From contig NZ_BJUV01000005.1 of NCBI RefSeq assembly GCF_007988805.1, positions 80,034-144,033 on the forward strand: 64,000 nt of DNA. The letters are read 5' to 3'. The stretch comes from Frigoribacterium faeni. Lineage in GTDB: Bacteria; Actinomycetota; Actinomycetes; Actinomycetales; Microbacteriaceae. Made by a program: the position numbers and the translations under genes. The notes under the pieces are model-generated. The model was not told the DNA's origin. It made no database searches and saw nothing but the letters and a program-made list of their open reading frames with translations. Below, one piece after another: positions 9,372-18,107 of this stretch (positions are counted from its first letter, which is position 1; the number at the start of each line of letters is the position of its first letter).

Positions 9372-9428
9372 CGCGGACGCTCCGTGGTGCCACCGGGACG
9401 TCTCGTCACGGCCCGGCGGCCCGGATCG

Positions 9429-10007
9429 TCACGGTCCGAGGGGATCGACGACCGACCGCAGTCGTGCCCACGCGCGCACCCTGTTCGGCAGCCGTGCATG
9501 GCGGTCGATGAGCCGCCTGAGCTGCGGTGCGCTGATCGCGTGGGCCCGGATCAGATGACGCACGCGACGCTCGTCGAGGGGAGTCCAGGTCGACGACCTC
9601 GCGATGTCGAGCGCCGTGCGGCAGGGGGTCGTGACGCGGATGCCCGCCAGGTCGACGACCTCGTCGTCCGCGATGACCATCTCGCTGATCGCGACCCTCG
9701 AGGTCCTGTCCCGGTGTCGTGCGTCAGGGGGCACGATCCCGTGATGGCGCCACGGTGCCGTGCCTGACGCCATCCAGATCCACGCCGCGGTGTCACGGGC
9801 CGCCACGACGTGCCGCTCGAACAGCACCGTCACCGAGGAGGCGCGGATGCGGGGGTCGTCGACGGTCGCGATCTCGGCCCAGGCGTCCCCGACGGCGTAG
9901 AGGTCGCCGTCGAGGGTCGCGGCGCGGAGATCGACCTCGGGCAGGTCGGCGGTGGTCAGGAGCCGGAGAGGAGACGGATGCACGCTGACAGCCTGGCCGA
10001 CGGTCAC
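9429..10007 (-). CDS. Orphan AbiEi-like protein of unknown function
   Basis: A 192-residue protein that I cannot assign to a characterised family with certainty. The layout resembles the AbiEi/transcriptional-regulator-like proteins common in actinobacteria: a segment 'GDLYAVGDAWAEI' near residue 34, a central 'FERHVVAARDTAAWIWMASGTAP', then 'GIRVTTPCRTALDIAR' (residues about 122-137), a motif typical of that group. The partner nucleotidyltransferase (AbiEii) is absent: neighbours are rel (convergent) and the DUF349 gene. The GTG at 10007 lacks a close ribosome site; a second GTG whose first base is 9983 would start at 'MHPSPLRL'. Possibly a DNA-binding regulator or a remnant of a toxin-antitoxin pair. 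Confidence 0.6.
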   Translation of the reverse strand: MTVGQAVSVHPSPLRLLTTADLPEVDLRAATLDGDLYAVGDAWAEIATVDDPRIRASSVTVLFERHVVAARDTAAWIWMASGTAPWRHHGIVPPDARHRDRTSRVAISEMVIADDEVVDLAGIRVTTPCRTALDIARSSTWTPLDERRVRHLIRAHAISAPQLRRLIDRHARLPNRVRAWARLRSVVDPLGP

Positions 10008-10019
10008 CGCGACGACGAA

Positions 10020-10051
10020 CCGCCCGCCTCTCCTTGTGGAGAGACGGGCGG
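10020..10051 (-). terminator. Intrinsic-type terminator after the DUF349 gene
   Basis: A 14-bp stem (10020-10033 with 10038-10051, one G-U wobble) closes a TTGT loop. It lies 16 bases past the DUF349 stop in the minus direction and just before the AbiEi-like gene, so it probably separates the two transcripts. There is no U-tract. Confidence 0.75.
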
Positions 10052-10067
10052 TCCGGTCGATCGCGGG

Positions 10068-11300
10068 TCAGGCGCCGAGGGCGTCGAGCCAGACCTTGCG
10101 GGCGTCGAGCGCCTCGCGGGCGTCCTTGACCTTGCGGGCGTCACCCGTCGCCTCGGCGGCGGCGAGCTCGTCCTCGAGCTTGGTGATGGCGTCCTGCAGC
10201 TGGCTGGCGAGGCCCTCGGAGCGGGCCTTGCGCTCCGGGTTGTTCTTCTGCCAGTGCTCTTCGTCGAGGACGCGCACGTGCGACTCCACCTTGCGCAGTC
10301 GGTCCTCGACCGAGCGCAGCTGCTCGCGCGGAACCCGGCCGATCTCGTCCCAGCGGAGCTGGATGGAGGTGAGGGCCTCGCGAGCGGGGACCCGGTCGGT
10401 CACGGCGAGGATCTTCTCGGCCTCGTCGAGGAGCTCGAGCTTCTGGGCGAGGTTCGCCTCGTACTCGACGTTGTCCTGCGCGGCGACCTCGCTCTTCGCG
10501 GCGTAGAGGACGTCTCCGGCGCGCTTGAAGCGCGCCCAGAGGGCGTCGTCGTACTTCTTGCCGGCGCGTCCCGCGCGCTTCCAGTCGTCGAGGAGGCGGC
10601 GGTACTCGGGGATGCCGTCGGCGCCCTTGCCGGCGAGGGCGTCGGCGGAGTCGACGAGGGCCTGCTTGCGCTGACGCGCCTCACGGTGCGTCGAGTCGAG
10701 CTCGGCGTAGAAGGCCTTGCGGTTCTGATCGATGGTCGACCGTGCGGCACGGAAGCGCTTCCAGAGCTCGTTGCCCTCGCCCTTCGGGATGCGAGGGCCG
10801 TCCTGCTGATGCTTCTGCCACCGCGAGAAGATGTCGTCGATGGTCGCGGTGACCTGCTTCCACTGCACCCGGGCCGGGTCCTGGGCGGCGAGCGTCTCGG
10901 CCTCGACGACCAGGGCCGTGCGCACGGCGACGGCCTCGGCCAGCGCCTCCTGGGCCTCGGCGCTCTGCTTCTGCGTCAGCTCGCCCACCGTCGAGTCGAG
11001 CGCGCCGACGCGTGTCCGCAGCTTCTCGAGGTCGCCGACGGCGCTGGGCTCGATGAGGAGCTCCTTCAGGTGCTTCACCGTCTTGCTGACGTCGGACGCG
11101 GAGGCGCCGCGCGCCACGCGCTGCTCGAGCAGCGTGACCTGCCCGTTCAGCTCGGTGTACTTGCGTTCGTAGTAGGCGAGCGCCTCGGCGGGCGTCGCGT
11201 CGGGGTATTGACCGACGGCGCGTTCGCCGTCGGACTCGCGGACGTAGACGGTGCCGTCGTCGTCGACGCGGCCCCAGGGTGCCTGATCGTCAGTAGCCAC
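10068..11300 (-). CDS. DUF349 domain-containing protein
   Basis: A 410-residue, soluble, strongly helical and charged protein with the repeated DUF349 pattern: 'LYAAKSEVAAQDN', 'RRLLDDWKRAGRAGKKYDDALWARFKRAGD', 'LTSIQLRWDEIGRVPREQLRSVEDRLRKVE'. Aromatic/Arg-rich repeats of this kind span about residues 120-360, and long coiled-coil-like helices flank them. The N-terminus 'APWGRVDDDGTVYVRE' is a separate short segment often seen in actinobacterial members. The function of the family is not established. The GTG start at 11300 has an AAGGGA site upstream, and a TAGGCT box on the minus strand (11368-11363) could drive it. Confidence 0.9.
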   Translation of the reverse strand: MATDDQAPWGRVDDDGTVYVRESDGERAVGQYPDATPAEALAYYERKYTELNGQVTLLEQRVARGASASDVSKTVKHLKELLIEPSAVGDLEKLRTRVGALDSTVGELTQKQSAEAQEALAEAVAVRTALVVEAETLAAQDPARVQWKQVTATIDDIFSRWQKHQQDGPRIPKGEGNELWKRFRAARSTIDQNRKAFYAELDSTHREARQRKQALVDSADALAGKGADGIPEYRRLLDDWKRAGRAGKKYDDALWARFKRAGDVLYAAKSEVAAQDNVEYEANLAQKLELLDEAEKILAVTDRVPAREALTSIQLRWDEIGRVPREQLRSVEDRLRKVESHVRVLDEEHWQKNNPERKARSEGLASQLQDAITKLEDELAAAEATGDARKVKDAREALDARKVWLDALGA

Positions 11301-11362
11301 TGTTGTCCCTTGCTGGATGTGCTCGTCACAGAGCCCAGGACGGGTCTCGGCGATGGGTCCCC

Positions 11363-11368
11363 AGCCTA
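11363..11368 (-). promoter_or_regulatory. Candidate -10 box (TAGGCT) for the DUF349 gene
   Basis: On the minus strand TAGGCT precedes the DUF349 GTG by 62 bases, giving a leader of roughly 55 bases. It lies between this gene and the cyclophilin stop. TAGGCT recurs before several genes in the window; the -35 is not evident. Confidence 0.35.
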
Positions 11369-11390
11369 TTGCACGGTCGACGACCGCGGC

Positions 11391-12179
11391 CTACTCGATG
11401 GACGCCGCCGTGATGGTCGTGTCGACGACGGGTGCTCCGTCGGTGGTCTGCGAGGCGCCCTCGGGCTGCACCACCCCGGCGTCGGCGACGTTCGCCACGA
11501 GCTGGTCGAGTCCGTCCGTCACCGAGCCGACGATCGTGTAGCCGCCGGTCGAGGCGTCGAGATACGTGTCGCCGTAGGTGATGAAGAACTGGGTGGACTG
11601 CGAGTTCGGGTCGCTGCCCCGGGCCATGGCGATAGTCCCGGCGGGATAGAGGCCGTCGCTCGGCACGTTCTCGAGGGGCCCGAAGGTGAACCCGGCGTCG
11701 CCCGTGCCGTCGCCGTTCGCCGACCCGCACTGGAGGAACTCGGCCGAGTCGGCGTCGCTCAGCCGGTGGCAGGCGGTGCCGTCGTAGAAGCCTTGCTGGA
11801 TCAGATCGATGACGACGGAGGCGGCCTGCGGGGCCTTCTCGCCGTCGAGGCTGATGGCGAGCTCGACGTCGTCGTTGAGGTCGAGCTCGCCCGTCCAGAC
11901 GCGATCCTCCGCGATGTCCGAGCTGGGGACGTCTCCCGTCGAGGTCGCCGACGCGCTGGGGGAGGGGGTGGGCGAGGAGGACGCCTCGGGGGCGCCCGGC
12001 CCGGAGGTCGTGTAGACGACCTGGGTGACGACGGCCAGCGCGATCACGACGAGGACCGCCGCGGAGGCGATCACGTTGTCCCGGCGGCGGCGGCCCACCT
12101 GCGCGGAGTGGACCTTCTGTCGGGCGTTGTACCGCCGAAGCCTGTCGCGTGCCTCACGGTCGTCTCTGCTCGGTGCCAC
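11391..12179 (-). CDS. Membrane-anchored peptidyl-prolyl cis-trans isomerase (cyclophilin type)
   Basis: Cyclophilins isomerise Xaa-Pro bonds during protein folding. This 262-residue protein starts with a basic cytoplasmic part, one membrane segment (residues about 36-56), a Ser/Pro/Thr linker (60-85), and an extracytoplasmic cyclophilin domain (about 95-255) with '[24 protein letters not shown]', 'GTIAMARG' and '[33 protein letters not shown]'. The start is the GTG at 12179, with a GGAGGA site at 12188-12183; the frame is open further upstream but there it is antisense to rarA. It is divergent from rarA and probably acts on exported proteins outside the membrane. Confidence 0.88.
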   Translation of the reverse strand: MAPSRDDREARDRLRRYNARQKVHSAQVGRRRRDNVIASAAVLVVIALAVVTQVVYTTSGPGAPEASSSPTPSPSASATSTGDVPSSDIAEDRVWTGELDLNDDVELAISLDGEKAPQAASVVIDLIQQGFYDGTACHRLSDADSAEFLQCGSANGDGTGDAGFTFGPLENVPSDGLYPAGTIAMARGSDPNSQSTQFFITYGDTYLDASTGGYTIVGSVTDGLDQLVANVADAGVVQPEGASQTTDGAPVVDTTITAASIE

Positions 12180-12256
12180 GTGTCCTCCATGCCCGTATCG
12201 ATCTCGAACCGAACTGTATCGGAGCCTCGACGGGGGTCGTCGTCGGTGGCCCGGTC

Positions 12257-12262
12257 TAGCAT
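12257..12262 (+). promoter_or_regulatory. Candidate leaderless-type -10 box (TAGCAT) for rarA
   Basis: TAGCAT ends 8 bases before the rarA ATG at 12271, and no Shine-Dalgarno sequence is present, so rarA mRNA may begin at or next to its start codon. On the minus strand TACAGT (12218-12213) could be the divergent -10 for the cyclophilin gene. Confidence 0.4.
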
Positions 12263-12270
12263 GGGTCCCC

Positions 12271-13665
12271 ATGAGCCCGCTCCCGCAGAGCTCGACCCCA
12301 CTCGCGGTCCGCATGCGCCCCACCAGCCTCGACGAGGTCGCCGGGCAGCGGCACCTCCTCCGCCCGGGATCGCCCCTCGTCACCCTGGCCTCCGACGTCT
12401 CGGGCGAGCAGGGTGCGGTCTCCGTCATCCTGTGGGGGCCTCCGGGCACCGGCAAGACCACCCTCGCCCAGGCCATCGCGCACAGCTCGGGCCGGCAGTT
12501 CATCGAGCTCTCCGCGGTCACGGCCGGGGTGAAGGACGTCCGTCAGGTGATGGAGAAGGCGCTGACCAACCGCGACCTCTACGGCACCACCACCGTCCTC
12601 TTCCTCGACGAGATCCACCGGTTCACCAAGGCGCAGCAGGACGCCCTGCTGCCCGGCGTCGAGAACGGCTGGGTGATCCTCATCGCCGCGACCACCGAGA
12701 ACCCCTCGTTCTCGGTCATCACGCCTCTGCTGTCCCGGTCGCTGCTGCTGACCCTCGAGCAGCTCAGCGACGACGATCTCGGCGACCTGGTGCGACGAGC
12801 CGTGCACGACCCGCGCGGGCTCGGAGACACCGTCGTCCTGGACGACGAGGCCCTCGCGACGATCGTGCGACTCGCCTCGGGCGACGCGCGCCGTGCGCTG
12901 ACGGCCCTCGAGGCCTCCGCCCAGTCGGCGGCGGCCGCGAGCCTGCGACCTCCGTCCGAGCAGGGGGCGGACGCCGGGGCCGACTACGATCCCGACGCCG
13001 AGTACGACGACGATCCCGACGACGCCCGCCCGATCATCACCGCCGAGACGGTCGCGCAATCGGTCGACCGGGCGCTGCTGCGCTACGACCGGAACGGCGA
13101 CGAGCACTACGACGTCATCAGCGCGTTCATCAAGTCGATCCGGGGCTCCGACGTCGACGCCGCTCTCCATTACCTCGCCCGCATGATCGAGGCGGGGGAG
13201 GACCCGCGCTTCATCTGTCGACGGGTCATCGTCTCGGCCGGAGAGGACATCGGCATGGCCGATCCGAACGCCCTGACGGTCGCCGTCTCCGCCGCGACGG
13301 CCGTCCAGATGATCGGGATGCCCGAAGGCCGCATCCCGCTCGCCGAGGCGGTCGTCTACCTCGCGACCGCCCCCAAGTCGAACCGGGCGTACTCCGCGCT
13401 CGACGCCGCGATCGCCGACGTCCGGGCCGGGAAGGCCGGCCGGGTGCCGAAGCACCTGAGAGACGCGCACTACCCGGGGGCGAAGCGCCTCGGGCACGGC
13501 AAGGGCTACCGCTACGCGCACGACTCGGAGTTCGGCGTGGTCGAGCAGCAGTACCTGCCCGACGAGCTCGTCGGGCACGAGTACTACGATCCCACCGCGA
13601 ACGGGAACGAGCGCGACGTCGCCGCCCGACTCGAGAAGCTCCGACGCATCACCCGCGGCCACTGA
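12271..13665 (+). CDS. rarA: Replication-associated recombination protein A (RarA/MgsA AAA+ ATPase)
   Basis: RarA is an AAA+ ATPase related to clamp loaders and to eukaryotic WRNIP1, acting at stalled replication forks. Visible are '[11 protein letters not shown]' near residue 20, Walker A 'GPPGTGKT' at 56-63, Walker B 'LFLDEIHRF', 'AATTENPSF' sensor region, and the C-terminal oligomerisation domain ('[52 protein letters not shown]'). The 464-residue length is normal; a short acidic Asp-rich insert follows residue about 225. The ATG at 12271 gives the standard N-terminus. It diverges from the cyclophilin gene. Confidence 0.93.
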   Translation: MSPLPQSSTPLAVRMRPTSLDEVAGQRHLLRPGSPLVTLASDVSGEQGAVSVILWGPPGTGKTTLAQAIAHSSGRQFIELSAVTAGVKDVRQVMEKALTNRDLYGTTTVLFLDEIHRFTKAQQDALLPGVENGWVILIAATTENPSFSVITPLLSRSLLLTLEQLSDDDLGDLVRRAVHDPRGLGDTVVLDDEALATIVRLASGDARRALTALEASAQSAAAASLRPPSEQGADAGADYDPDAEYDDDPDDARPIITAETVAQSVDRALLRYDRNGDEHYDVISAFIKSIRGSDVDAALHYLARMIEAGEDPRFICRRVIVSAGEDIGMADPNALTVAVSAATAVQMIGMPEGRIPLAEAVVYLATAPKSNRAYSALDAAIADVRAGKAGRVPKHLRDAHYPGAKRLGHGKGYRYAHDSEFGVVEQQYLPDELVGHEYYDPTANGNERDVAARLEKLRRITRGH

Positions 13666-13695
13666 TCCCGGTCGCGACACGCGTCCTCCAGGCGC

Positions 13696-13725
13696 TTCGC
13701 ATGGGCCCGGTTCGTCCTGTATGCT
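13696..13725 (+). promoter_or_regulatory. Candidate rpsD promoter
   Basis: TTCGCA at 13696-13701 and TATGCT at 13720-13725 with an 18-base spacer form a plausible sigma-70-type promoter. Transcription would begin near 13732, leaving a leader of about 165 bases before rpsD. Confidence 0.5.
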
Positions 13726-13731
13726 CGTGGG

Positions 13732-13896
13732 GTTGCCTGTTCTCGGGCGTCGACGCGCGGCTGCTGACGACGACCCGATCAAGGTGAGCCGACCTGTAGC
13801 CGGTCGCCACCGCGGCACTCACCCCTCTTGTTACGCCGCTCGGCGCTCGCGCGCTGGGGCGGTCCATGACGAACCTCCGACAAGAAAAAGGAACAA
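13732..13896 (+). other. Long 5' leader of rpsD, possible autoregulatory RNA
   Basis: About 165 bases without a gene separate the predicted start of transcription from the rpsD GTG. The stretch contains short self-complementary segments, for example CCGACC/GGTCG around 13788-13806 and GC-rich repeats around 13832-13862, and ends in an A-rich ribosome site (AAAAAGGAAC). S4 represses its own mRNA in other bacteria, so this leader is a candidate S4-binding element; I cannot match it to a known RNA family by eye. Confidence 0.35.
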
Positions 13897-14526
13897 GTGT
13901 CCACCAAGTCACGTACCCGCAGCAAGACCCGTCTGTCGCGTGCCCTCGGCATCGCCCTGACCCCGAAGGCCGCACGCTACCTCGAGAAGCGTCCGTACGC
14001 TCCGGGCGAGCACGGTCGCACCAAGCGCAAGGCGGACAGCGACTACGCCGTCCGTCTGCGTGAGAAGCAGCGCCTGCGCGCCCAGTACGGCATCCGCGAG
14101 GCTCAGCTCAAGATCGTCTTCAACGAGGCTCGCAAGGCCTCCGGCCTGACCGGTGAGAACCTGGTCGAGCTCCTCGAGACGCGTCTCGACGCGCTGGTCC
14201 TGCGTGCCGGTTTCGCCCGCACCACGGCCCAGGCCCGCCAGATGGTCGTGCACCGTCACATCCTCGTCGACGGCAAGCTCGTTGACCGTCCCTCGTTCCG
14301 CGTCAAGCCCGGTCAGATGATCCACGTCGCGGCCAAGAGCGAGAAGATGGAGCCCTTCCAGGTCGCAGCCGCCGGCGGTCACGTCGACGTCCTGCCCAAG
14401 GTCCCCGGCTACCTCGAGGTCGAGATCGACAAGCTGCAGGCCCGCCTCGTGCGACGCCCGAAGCGCGTCGAAGTCCCCGTCACCTGCGAGGTCCAGCTCG
14501 TCGTCGAGTACTACGCCGCCCGCTAG
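13897..14526 (+). CDS. rpsD: 30S ribosomal protein S4
   Basis: S4 is a primary 16S rRNA-binding protein that nucleates assembly of the small-subunit body. The 209-residue sequence has the N-terminal 'RTRSKTRLSRALGIALTPKAARYLEKRPYAPGEHG' and the S4 RNA-binding domain ('LETRLDALVLRAGFARTTAQARQMVVHRHILVDGKLV', residues about 90-130). No Cys zinc site is present, so it is the zinc-free type. The gene stands alone between rarA and alaS rather than in the alpha operon, the usual place in actinobacteria. GTG start with AAAGGA at 13885-13890. Confidence 0.97.
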   Translation: MSTKSRTRSKTRLSRALGIALTPKAARYLEKRPYAPGEHGRTKRKADSDYAVRLREKQRLRAQYGIREAQLKIVFNEARKASGLTGENLVELLETRLDALVLRAGFARTTAQARQMVVHRHILVDGKLVDRPSFRVKPGQMIHVAAKSEKMEPFQVAAAGGHVDVLPKVPGYLEVEIDKLQARLVRRPKRVEVPVTCEVQLVVEYYAAR

Positions 14527-14549
14527 TCACCCGCACGACAGCACTCCGA

Positions 14550-14580
14550 GGGAGCGCGCCACGATCCGTGGCGCGCTCCC
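14550..14580 (+). terminator. Terminator after rpsD
   Basis: A perfect 13-bp stem (14550-14562 with 14568-14580) and a GATCC loop begin 24 bases after the rpsD stop. The stem is very GC-rich and is followed by TTCGTCG, not a true U-tract. Confidence 0.8.
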
Positions 14581-14613
14581 TTCGTCGTCGGCGGACCGTG
14601 CCGCGCAGGCGGG

Positions 14614-14619
14614 TAAGCT
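14614..14619 (+). promoter_or_regulatory. Candidate -10 box (TAAGCT) for the 62-residue protein and alaS
   Basis: TAAGCT follows the rpsD terminator and would start transcription near 14626, about 42 bases before the ATG at 14668. The -35 is unclear. It would serve the small protein gene and probably alaS, ruvX and mltG as one operon. Confidence 0.4.
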
Positions 14620-14667
14620 GACGTGTCGTCCCGTGCGCCGTCCGCACGACATCCGTGAGGAGTCCCC

Positions 14668-14856
14668 GTGAAGAGCCTGATCCTGCTGACCGTCGGCGTC
14701 GTCGCCGGCTTCGCCCTGGCGCACCAGTACAACAAGACGCCCAGCGGCCGCCGCTTCTTCGGCGGGCTCGACGGCAGCCTCACCTCGTTCCGCGCCGCCG
14801 TCGTCGACGGGTACCGCGCCCGGGAGGCCGAGCTGCGTTCCGACGACGCGAGCTGA
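14668..14856 (+). CDS. Small single-pass membrane protein, unknown function
   Basis: A 62-residue protein I do not recognise. Residues about 2-18 ('KSLILLTVGVVAGFALA') form one membrane segment or uncleaved signal anchor; the rest is a short basic/acidic tail with 'NKTPSGRRFFGGLDGSLTSFRAAVVDGYRARE'. A good GTGAGGAG ribosome site stands at 14655-14662 and codon use is like the neighbours, so it looks real. It occupies the rpsD-alaS gap where other actinobacteria carry small DUF948- or DUF6167-type membrane proteins; a relation to those is only positional inference. Confidence 0.72.
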   Translation: MKSLILLTVGVVAGFALAHQYNKTPSGRRFFGGLDGSLTSFRAAVVDGYRAREAELRSDDAS

Positions 14857-14917
14857 CCGCCCGCTCGCTCCGCGCCTCCTCGTCGCCCCACCACCTCGAT
14901 CACCCACCCGGAGAACC

Positions 14918-17587
14918 ATGCAGACCGCCGAGATCCGCCGCCGTTGGCTCGACTACTTCGGAGACCGAGGCCACACCGTGGTCCCCTCCGCCTCCCTCGT
15001 CAGCGACGACCCCAGCCTGCTCTTCACGGTCGCGGGCATGGTCCCGTTCATCCCGTACCTCACCGGTCTCGTCCCGACCCCGTACCCCCGAGCGACCAGC
15101 GTCCAGAAGTGCATCCGCACCAACGACATCGAAGAGGTCGGCAAGACGCCCCGCCACGGCACGTTCTTCCAGATGAACGGCAACTTCTCGTTCGGCGACT
15201 ACTTCAAGGAGGAGGCGATCGGGTACGCCTGGGAGCTCCTGACGTCGAGCGAGGAGGCCGGGGGGCTGGCCTTCGACCCCGCCGACCTCTGGGTGACCGT
15301 CTACGAGGAGGACGACGAGGCCATCGCCCTCTGGAAGAAGATCGCGGGCCTGCCCGACGAGAGGATCCAGCGGCTCGGCAAGGACACCAACTACTGGCAC
15401 ACCGGGCAGCCGGGCCCGGCCGGCCCGTGCTCCGAGATCTTCTTCGACCGCGGTCCGGCGTTCGGCGCCGACGGGGGACCGGCGACCGACGACGACCGCT
15501 ACGTCGAGATCTGGAACCTCGTGTTCATGCAGTACCAGATCGAGAACGTGCGATCGAAGGTCGACTTCGACATCGTCCGCGAGCTCCCGAACAAGAACAT
15601 CGACACCGGGATGGGCCTCGAGCGCGTCGCGTTCCTCAAGCAGGGCGTCGACAACATGTACGAGATCGACCAGGTCCGGCCGGTGCTCGACAAGGCGGCC
15701 GAGCTCTCCGGTCGCCGGTACGGAGCGGTCCACGACGACGACGTGCGGATGCGCGTCATCGCCGACCACGTCCGCAGCTCCCTCATGCTGATGTCCGACG
15801 GCGTCCGACCGTCCAACGAGGGTCGCGGCTACATCCTGCGCCGGCTCCTCCGTCGCACCGTGCGCTCCATGCGCCTGCTCGGAGTCGAAGGGGCGACGTT
15901 CCCGCAGCTGTTCCCCGAGTCGCGTGACGCGATGAAGTCGGCGTACCCCGAGGTCGAGACCGACTTCGACCGCATCTCCCGTCTCGCCTACGCCGAGGAG
16001 GAGACCTTCCTCCGGACGCTCGCCGCCGGGACGACCATCCTCGACGAGGCGGTCGTGACGACCCGTGCGTCGTCCACGGGGGCGACACCGCGCCTGGCGG
16101 GGGACACCGCGTTCCTGCTGCACGACACGTTCGGCTTCCCGATCGACCTCACCCTCGAGATCGCCGCGGAGAACGGACTCGACGTCGACCGTTCGGCGTT
16201 CGACTCGCTCATGTCCGAGCAGCGGGCCCGCGCCAAGGCCGACGCCAAGTCGCGCAAGGTGGCGCTGGCCGATCTCAGCGTCTACAGCGACTTCCGCGCC
16301 AAGGGTGAGACGGTCTTCACCGGCTACGACGTGCTCGACACGCCCACCCGGGTGCTCGGCATCATCGTCGACGGCGTCTCCGCCGATCGTGCCGTCGCGG
16401 GCGACATCGCCGAGGTCATCCTCGCCGAGACCTCGCTGTACGCCGAGTCCGGCGGCCAGGACGCCGACGCCGGCACCATCGTCGGGGCCGGCTTCGACCT
16501 CGAGGTGCTCGACGTGCAGAAGCCGGTCAAGGGGCTGATCAGCCACCGGGTCCAGGTCCGTTCCGGCGAGGTGGGGGTGGGCGACTCCGCCACCAGCGTG
16601 GTCGACCCCGTCTACCGACGAGGAGCGACGCAGGCGCACTCCGCGACCCACCTCATCCACGCCGCGCTCCGCGAGGTCCTCGGACCGGAGGCGCACCAGG
16701 CCGGCTCGTACAACAAGGCCGGTTACATGCGCCTCGACTTCAACTGGAACCAGGCGCTCAGCCCGGCCACGCGCGGAGAGATCGAGGAGATCGCGAACAA
16801 CGCCATCCGCGACGACCTGCCCGTGGTGACCCGGGAACTGGCCCTCGACGAGGCGCGGTCGATGGGCGCCATGGCGCTCTTCGGCGAGAAGTACGGCGAG
16901 ACCGTCCGCATGGTCGACATCGGCGGCCCCTGGTCTCGCGAGCTCTGCGCCGGGACCCACGTCGGCTCGAGCTCGCAGGTCGGACTCATCAACCTCATCA
17001 GCGAGACGTCGGTCGGCTCGACCAACCGTCGCGTCGAGTCGCTGGTCGGGCTCGACGCCTTCCGGGAGTTCGCCAGCGAGCGGGCCATCGTGGCGCAGCT
17101 GACGTCATCGCTGCGGGCGCCGCGCGAGCAGCTCGCCGATCGCGTCGGGGACCTCGTCGCCAACCTCAAGTCGGCCGAGAAGCGGATCGCCGAGTTCGAG
17201 CGCGCCCAGCTGTCCACCCGCGTGCCCGCCCTCCTCGAGACCGCCACGACGATCGGCGACCTCACGGTCGTGGCGCAGACCGTCGGGGCCCTCCGCTCCA
17301 CCGACGACCTCCGCTCCCTCGTGACGTCGGTCCGTGAGCGACTCGGCTCCCACTCCGCGTCGGTCGTCGCGCTGGCCGCCGACGTCTCGGGCAAGCCCGC
17401 GGTGATCGTGGCCACGACGGAGTCCGCACGAGGTGCCGGCGCTCGCGCCGGTCAGCTCGCCAAGGGCGCGGCCGCCGTGCTCGGCGGGGGCGGAGGCGGA
17501 AAGGACGACCTCGCCCAGGGCGGCGGTTCGGACGTCGGAGCCATCCCGCAGGCGCTGGCCGGCATCGTCGCCGCCCTGCGGGGCTGA
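14918..17587 (+). CDS. alaS: Alanine--tRNA ligase
   Basis: AlaS charges tRNA-Ala and edits mischarged Ser and Gly. The 889-residue protein has the class II catalytic domain ('RRRWLDYFGDRGHTVVPSASLV', 'RHGTFFQMNGNFSFGDYFKEEAI', 'NTGMGLERV'-like 'IDTGMGLERVAFL'), the editing domain with zinc-site residues in 'AHSATHLIHAAL' (about residue 573) and 'CAGTHVG' (about 677), and the C-terminal C-Ala domain with a Gly-rich segment 'GGGGGGKDDLAQGGG'. Length is normal. It lies between the small membrane protein and ruvX, the classical alaS-ruvX-mltG order. Confidence 0.96.
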   Translation: MQTAEIRRRWLDYFGDRGHTVVPSASLVSDDPSLLFTVAGMVPFIPYLTGLVPTPYPRATSVQKCIRTNDIEEVGKTPRHGTFFQMNGNFSFGDYFKEEAIGYAWELLTSSEEAGGLAFDPADLWVTVYEEDDEAIALWKKIAGLPDERIQRLGKDTNYWHTGQPGPAGPCSEIFFDRGPAFGADGGPATDDDRYVEIWNLVFMQYQIENVRSKVDFDIVRELPNKNIDTGMGLERVAFLKQGVDNMYEIDQVRPVLDKAAELSGRRYGAVHDDDVRMRVIADHVRSSLMLMSDGVRPSNEGRGYILRRLLRRTVRSMRLLGVEGATFPQLFPESRDAMKSAYPEVETDFDRISRLAYAEEETFLRTLAAGTTILDEAVVTTRASSTGATPRLAGDTAFLLHDTFGFPIDLTLEIAAENGLDVDRSAFDSLMSEQRARAKADAKSRKVALADLSVYSDFRAKGETVFTGYDVLDTPTRVLGIIVDGVSADRAVAGDIAEVILAETSLYAESGGQDADAGTIVGAGFDLEVLDVQKPVKGLISHRVQVRSGEVGVGDSATSVVDPVYRRGATQAHSATHLIHAALREVLGPEAHQAGSYNKAGYMRLDFNWNQALSPATRGEIEEIANNAIRDDLPVVTRELALDEARSMGAMALFGEKYGETVRMVDIGGPWSRELCAGTHVGSSSQVGLINLISETSVGSTNRRVESLVGLDAFREFASERAIVAQLTSSLRAPREQLADRVGDLVANLKSAEKRIAEFERAQLSTRVPALLETATTIGDLTVVAQTVGALRSTDDLRSLVTSVRERLGSHSASVVALAADVSGKPAVIVATTESARGAGARAGQLAKGAAAVLGGGGGGKDDLAQGGGSDVGAIPQALAGIVAALRG

Positions 17588-17594
17588 GTCCCGC

Positions 17595-18104
17595 ATGCGA
17601 GAAGGCGTCCGGATCGGCGTCGACGTGGGCAGGGCCCGCATCGGCGTCGCCCGGACCGACCCGCACGGGATGATCGCGACGCCCGTCGAGACCGTGCCCC
17701 GCGCCTCCTCGGGATCCGACGACGTCGCGACGATCGTCGGCCACGCCGTCGAGCTCGCGGCCGTCGAGATCGTGGTCGGGCTCCCGCTGTCGTTGTCGGG
17801 ACGCGACACGCCGTCGACGGCGGACGCCCGGCACTTCGCCGACGCCCTGGCCGCGGCCTCGTCCGTCCCCGTCCGCCTGGTGGACGAGCGCCTGTCTACC
17901 GTCAGCGCCCAGGGTGCACTCCGCGCCTCCGGACGCAAGGGCAGGAGACAACGATCCGTCATCGATCAAGTGGCCGCTGTTATCATCGTCCAGCATGCGC
18001 TCGACCTCGAGCGATCGAGTGGTCGCCCACCCGGTCAGCTCGTGAGCGCCCCCGACGCCGATGAGGGCGGCGGAGCCGAACCCGACACCGACGAAGGACG
18101 TTGA
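17595..18104 (+). CDS. ruvX: Holliday junction resolvase-like protein RuvX/YqgF
   Basis: YqgF/RuvX proteins have an RNase H fold; roles reported include 16S rRNA 5'-end maturation and resolvase-like activity. The 169-residue protein shows 'RIGVDVGRARIGVARTD' (first catalytic Asp), 'EIVVGLPLSLSG', 'VRLVDERLSTVSAQGAL' and 'RSVIDQVAAVIIVQHAL' (last Asp). The ATG at 17595 sits 7 bases after the alaS stop and gives the family start. A Gly/Asp/Glu-rich tail extends beyond the usual C-terminus. mltG follows after 3 bases. Confidence 0.9.
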   Translation: MREGVRIGVDVGRARIGVARTDPHGMIATPVETVPRASSGSDDVATIVGHAVELAAVEIVVGLPLSLSGRDTPSTADARHFADALAAASSVPVRLVDERLSTVSAQGALRASGRKGRRQRSVIDQVAAVIIVQHALDLERSSGRPPGQLVSAPDADEGGGAEPDTDEGR

Positions 18105-18107
18105 TTC

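Noticed and set aside
9429..10007. Complete type IV toxin-antitoxin system
   Set aside because: Only an AbiEi-like gene is present; no nucleotidyltransferase toxin gene lies on either side.
12180..12521. N-terminal extension of the cyclophilin gene to 12521
   Set aside because: The extra frame is antisense to rarA, and the GTG at 12179 has a strong GGAGGA ribosome site and begins a normal cytoplasmic segment.
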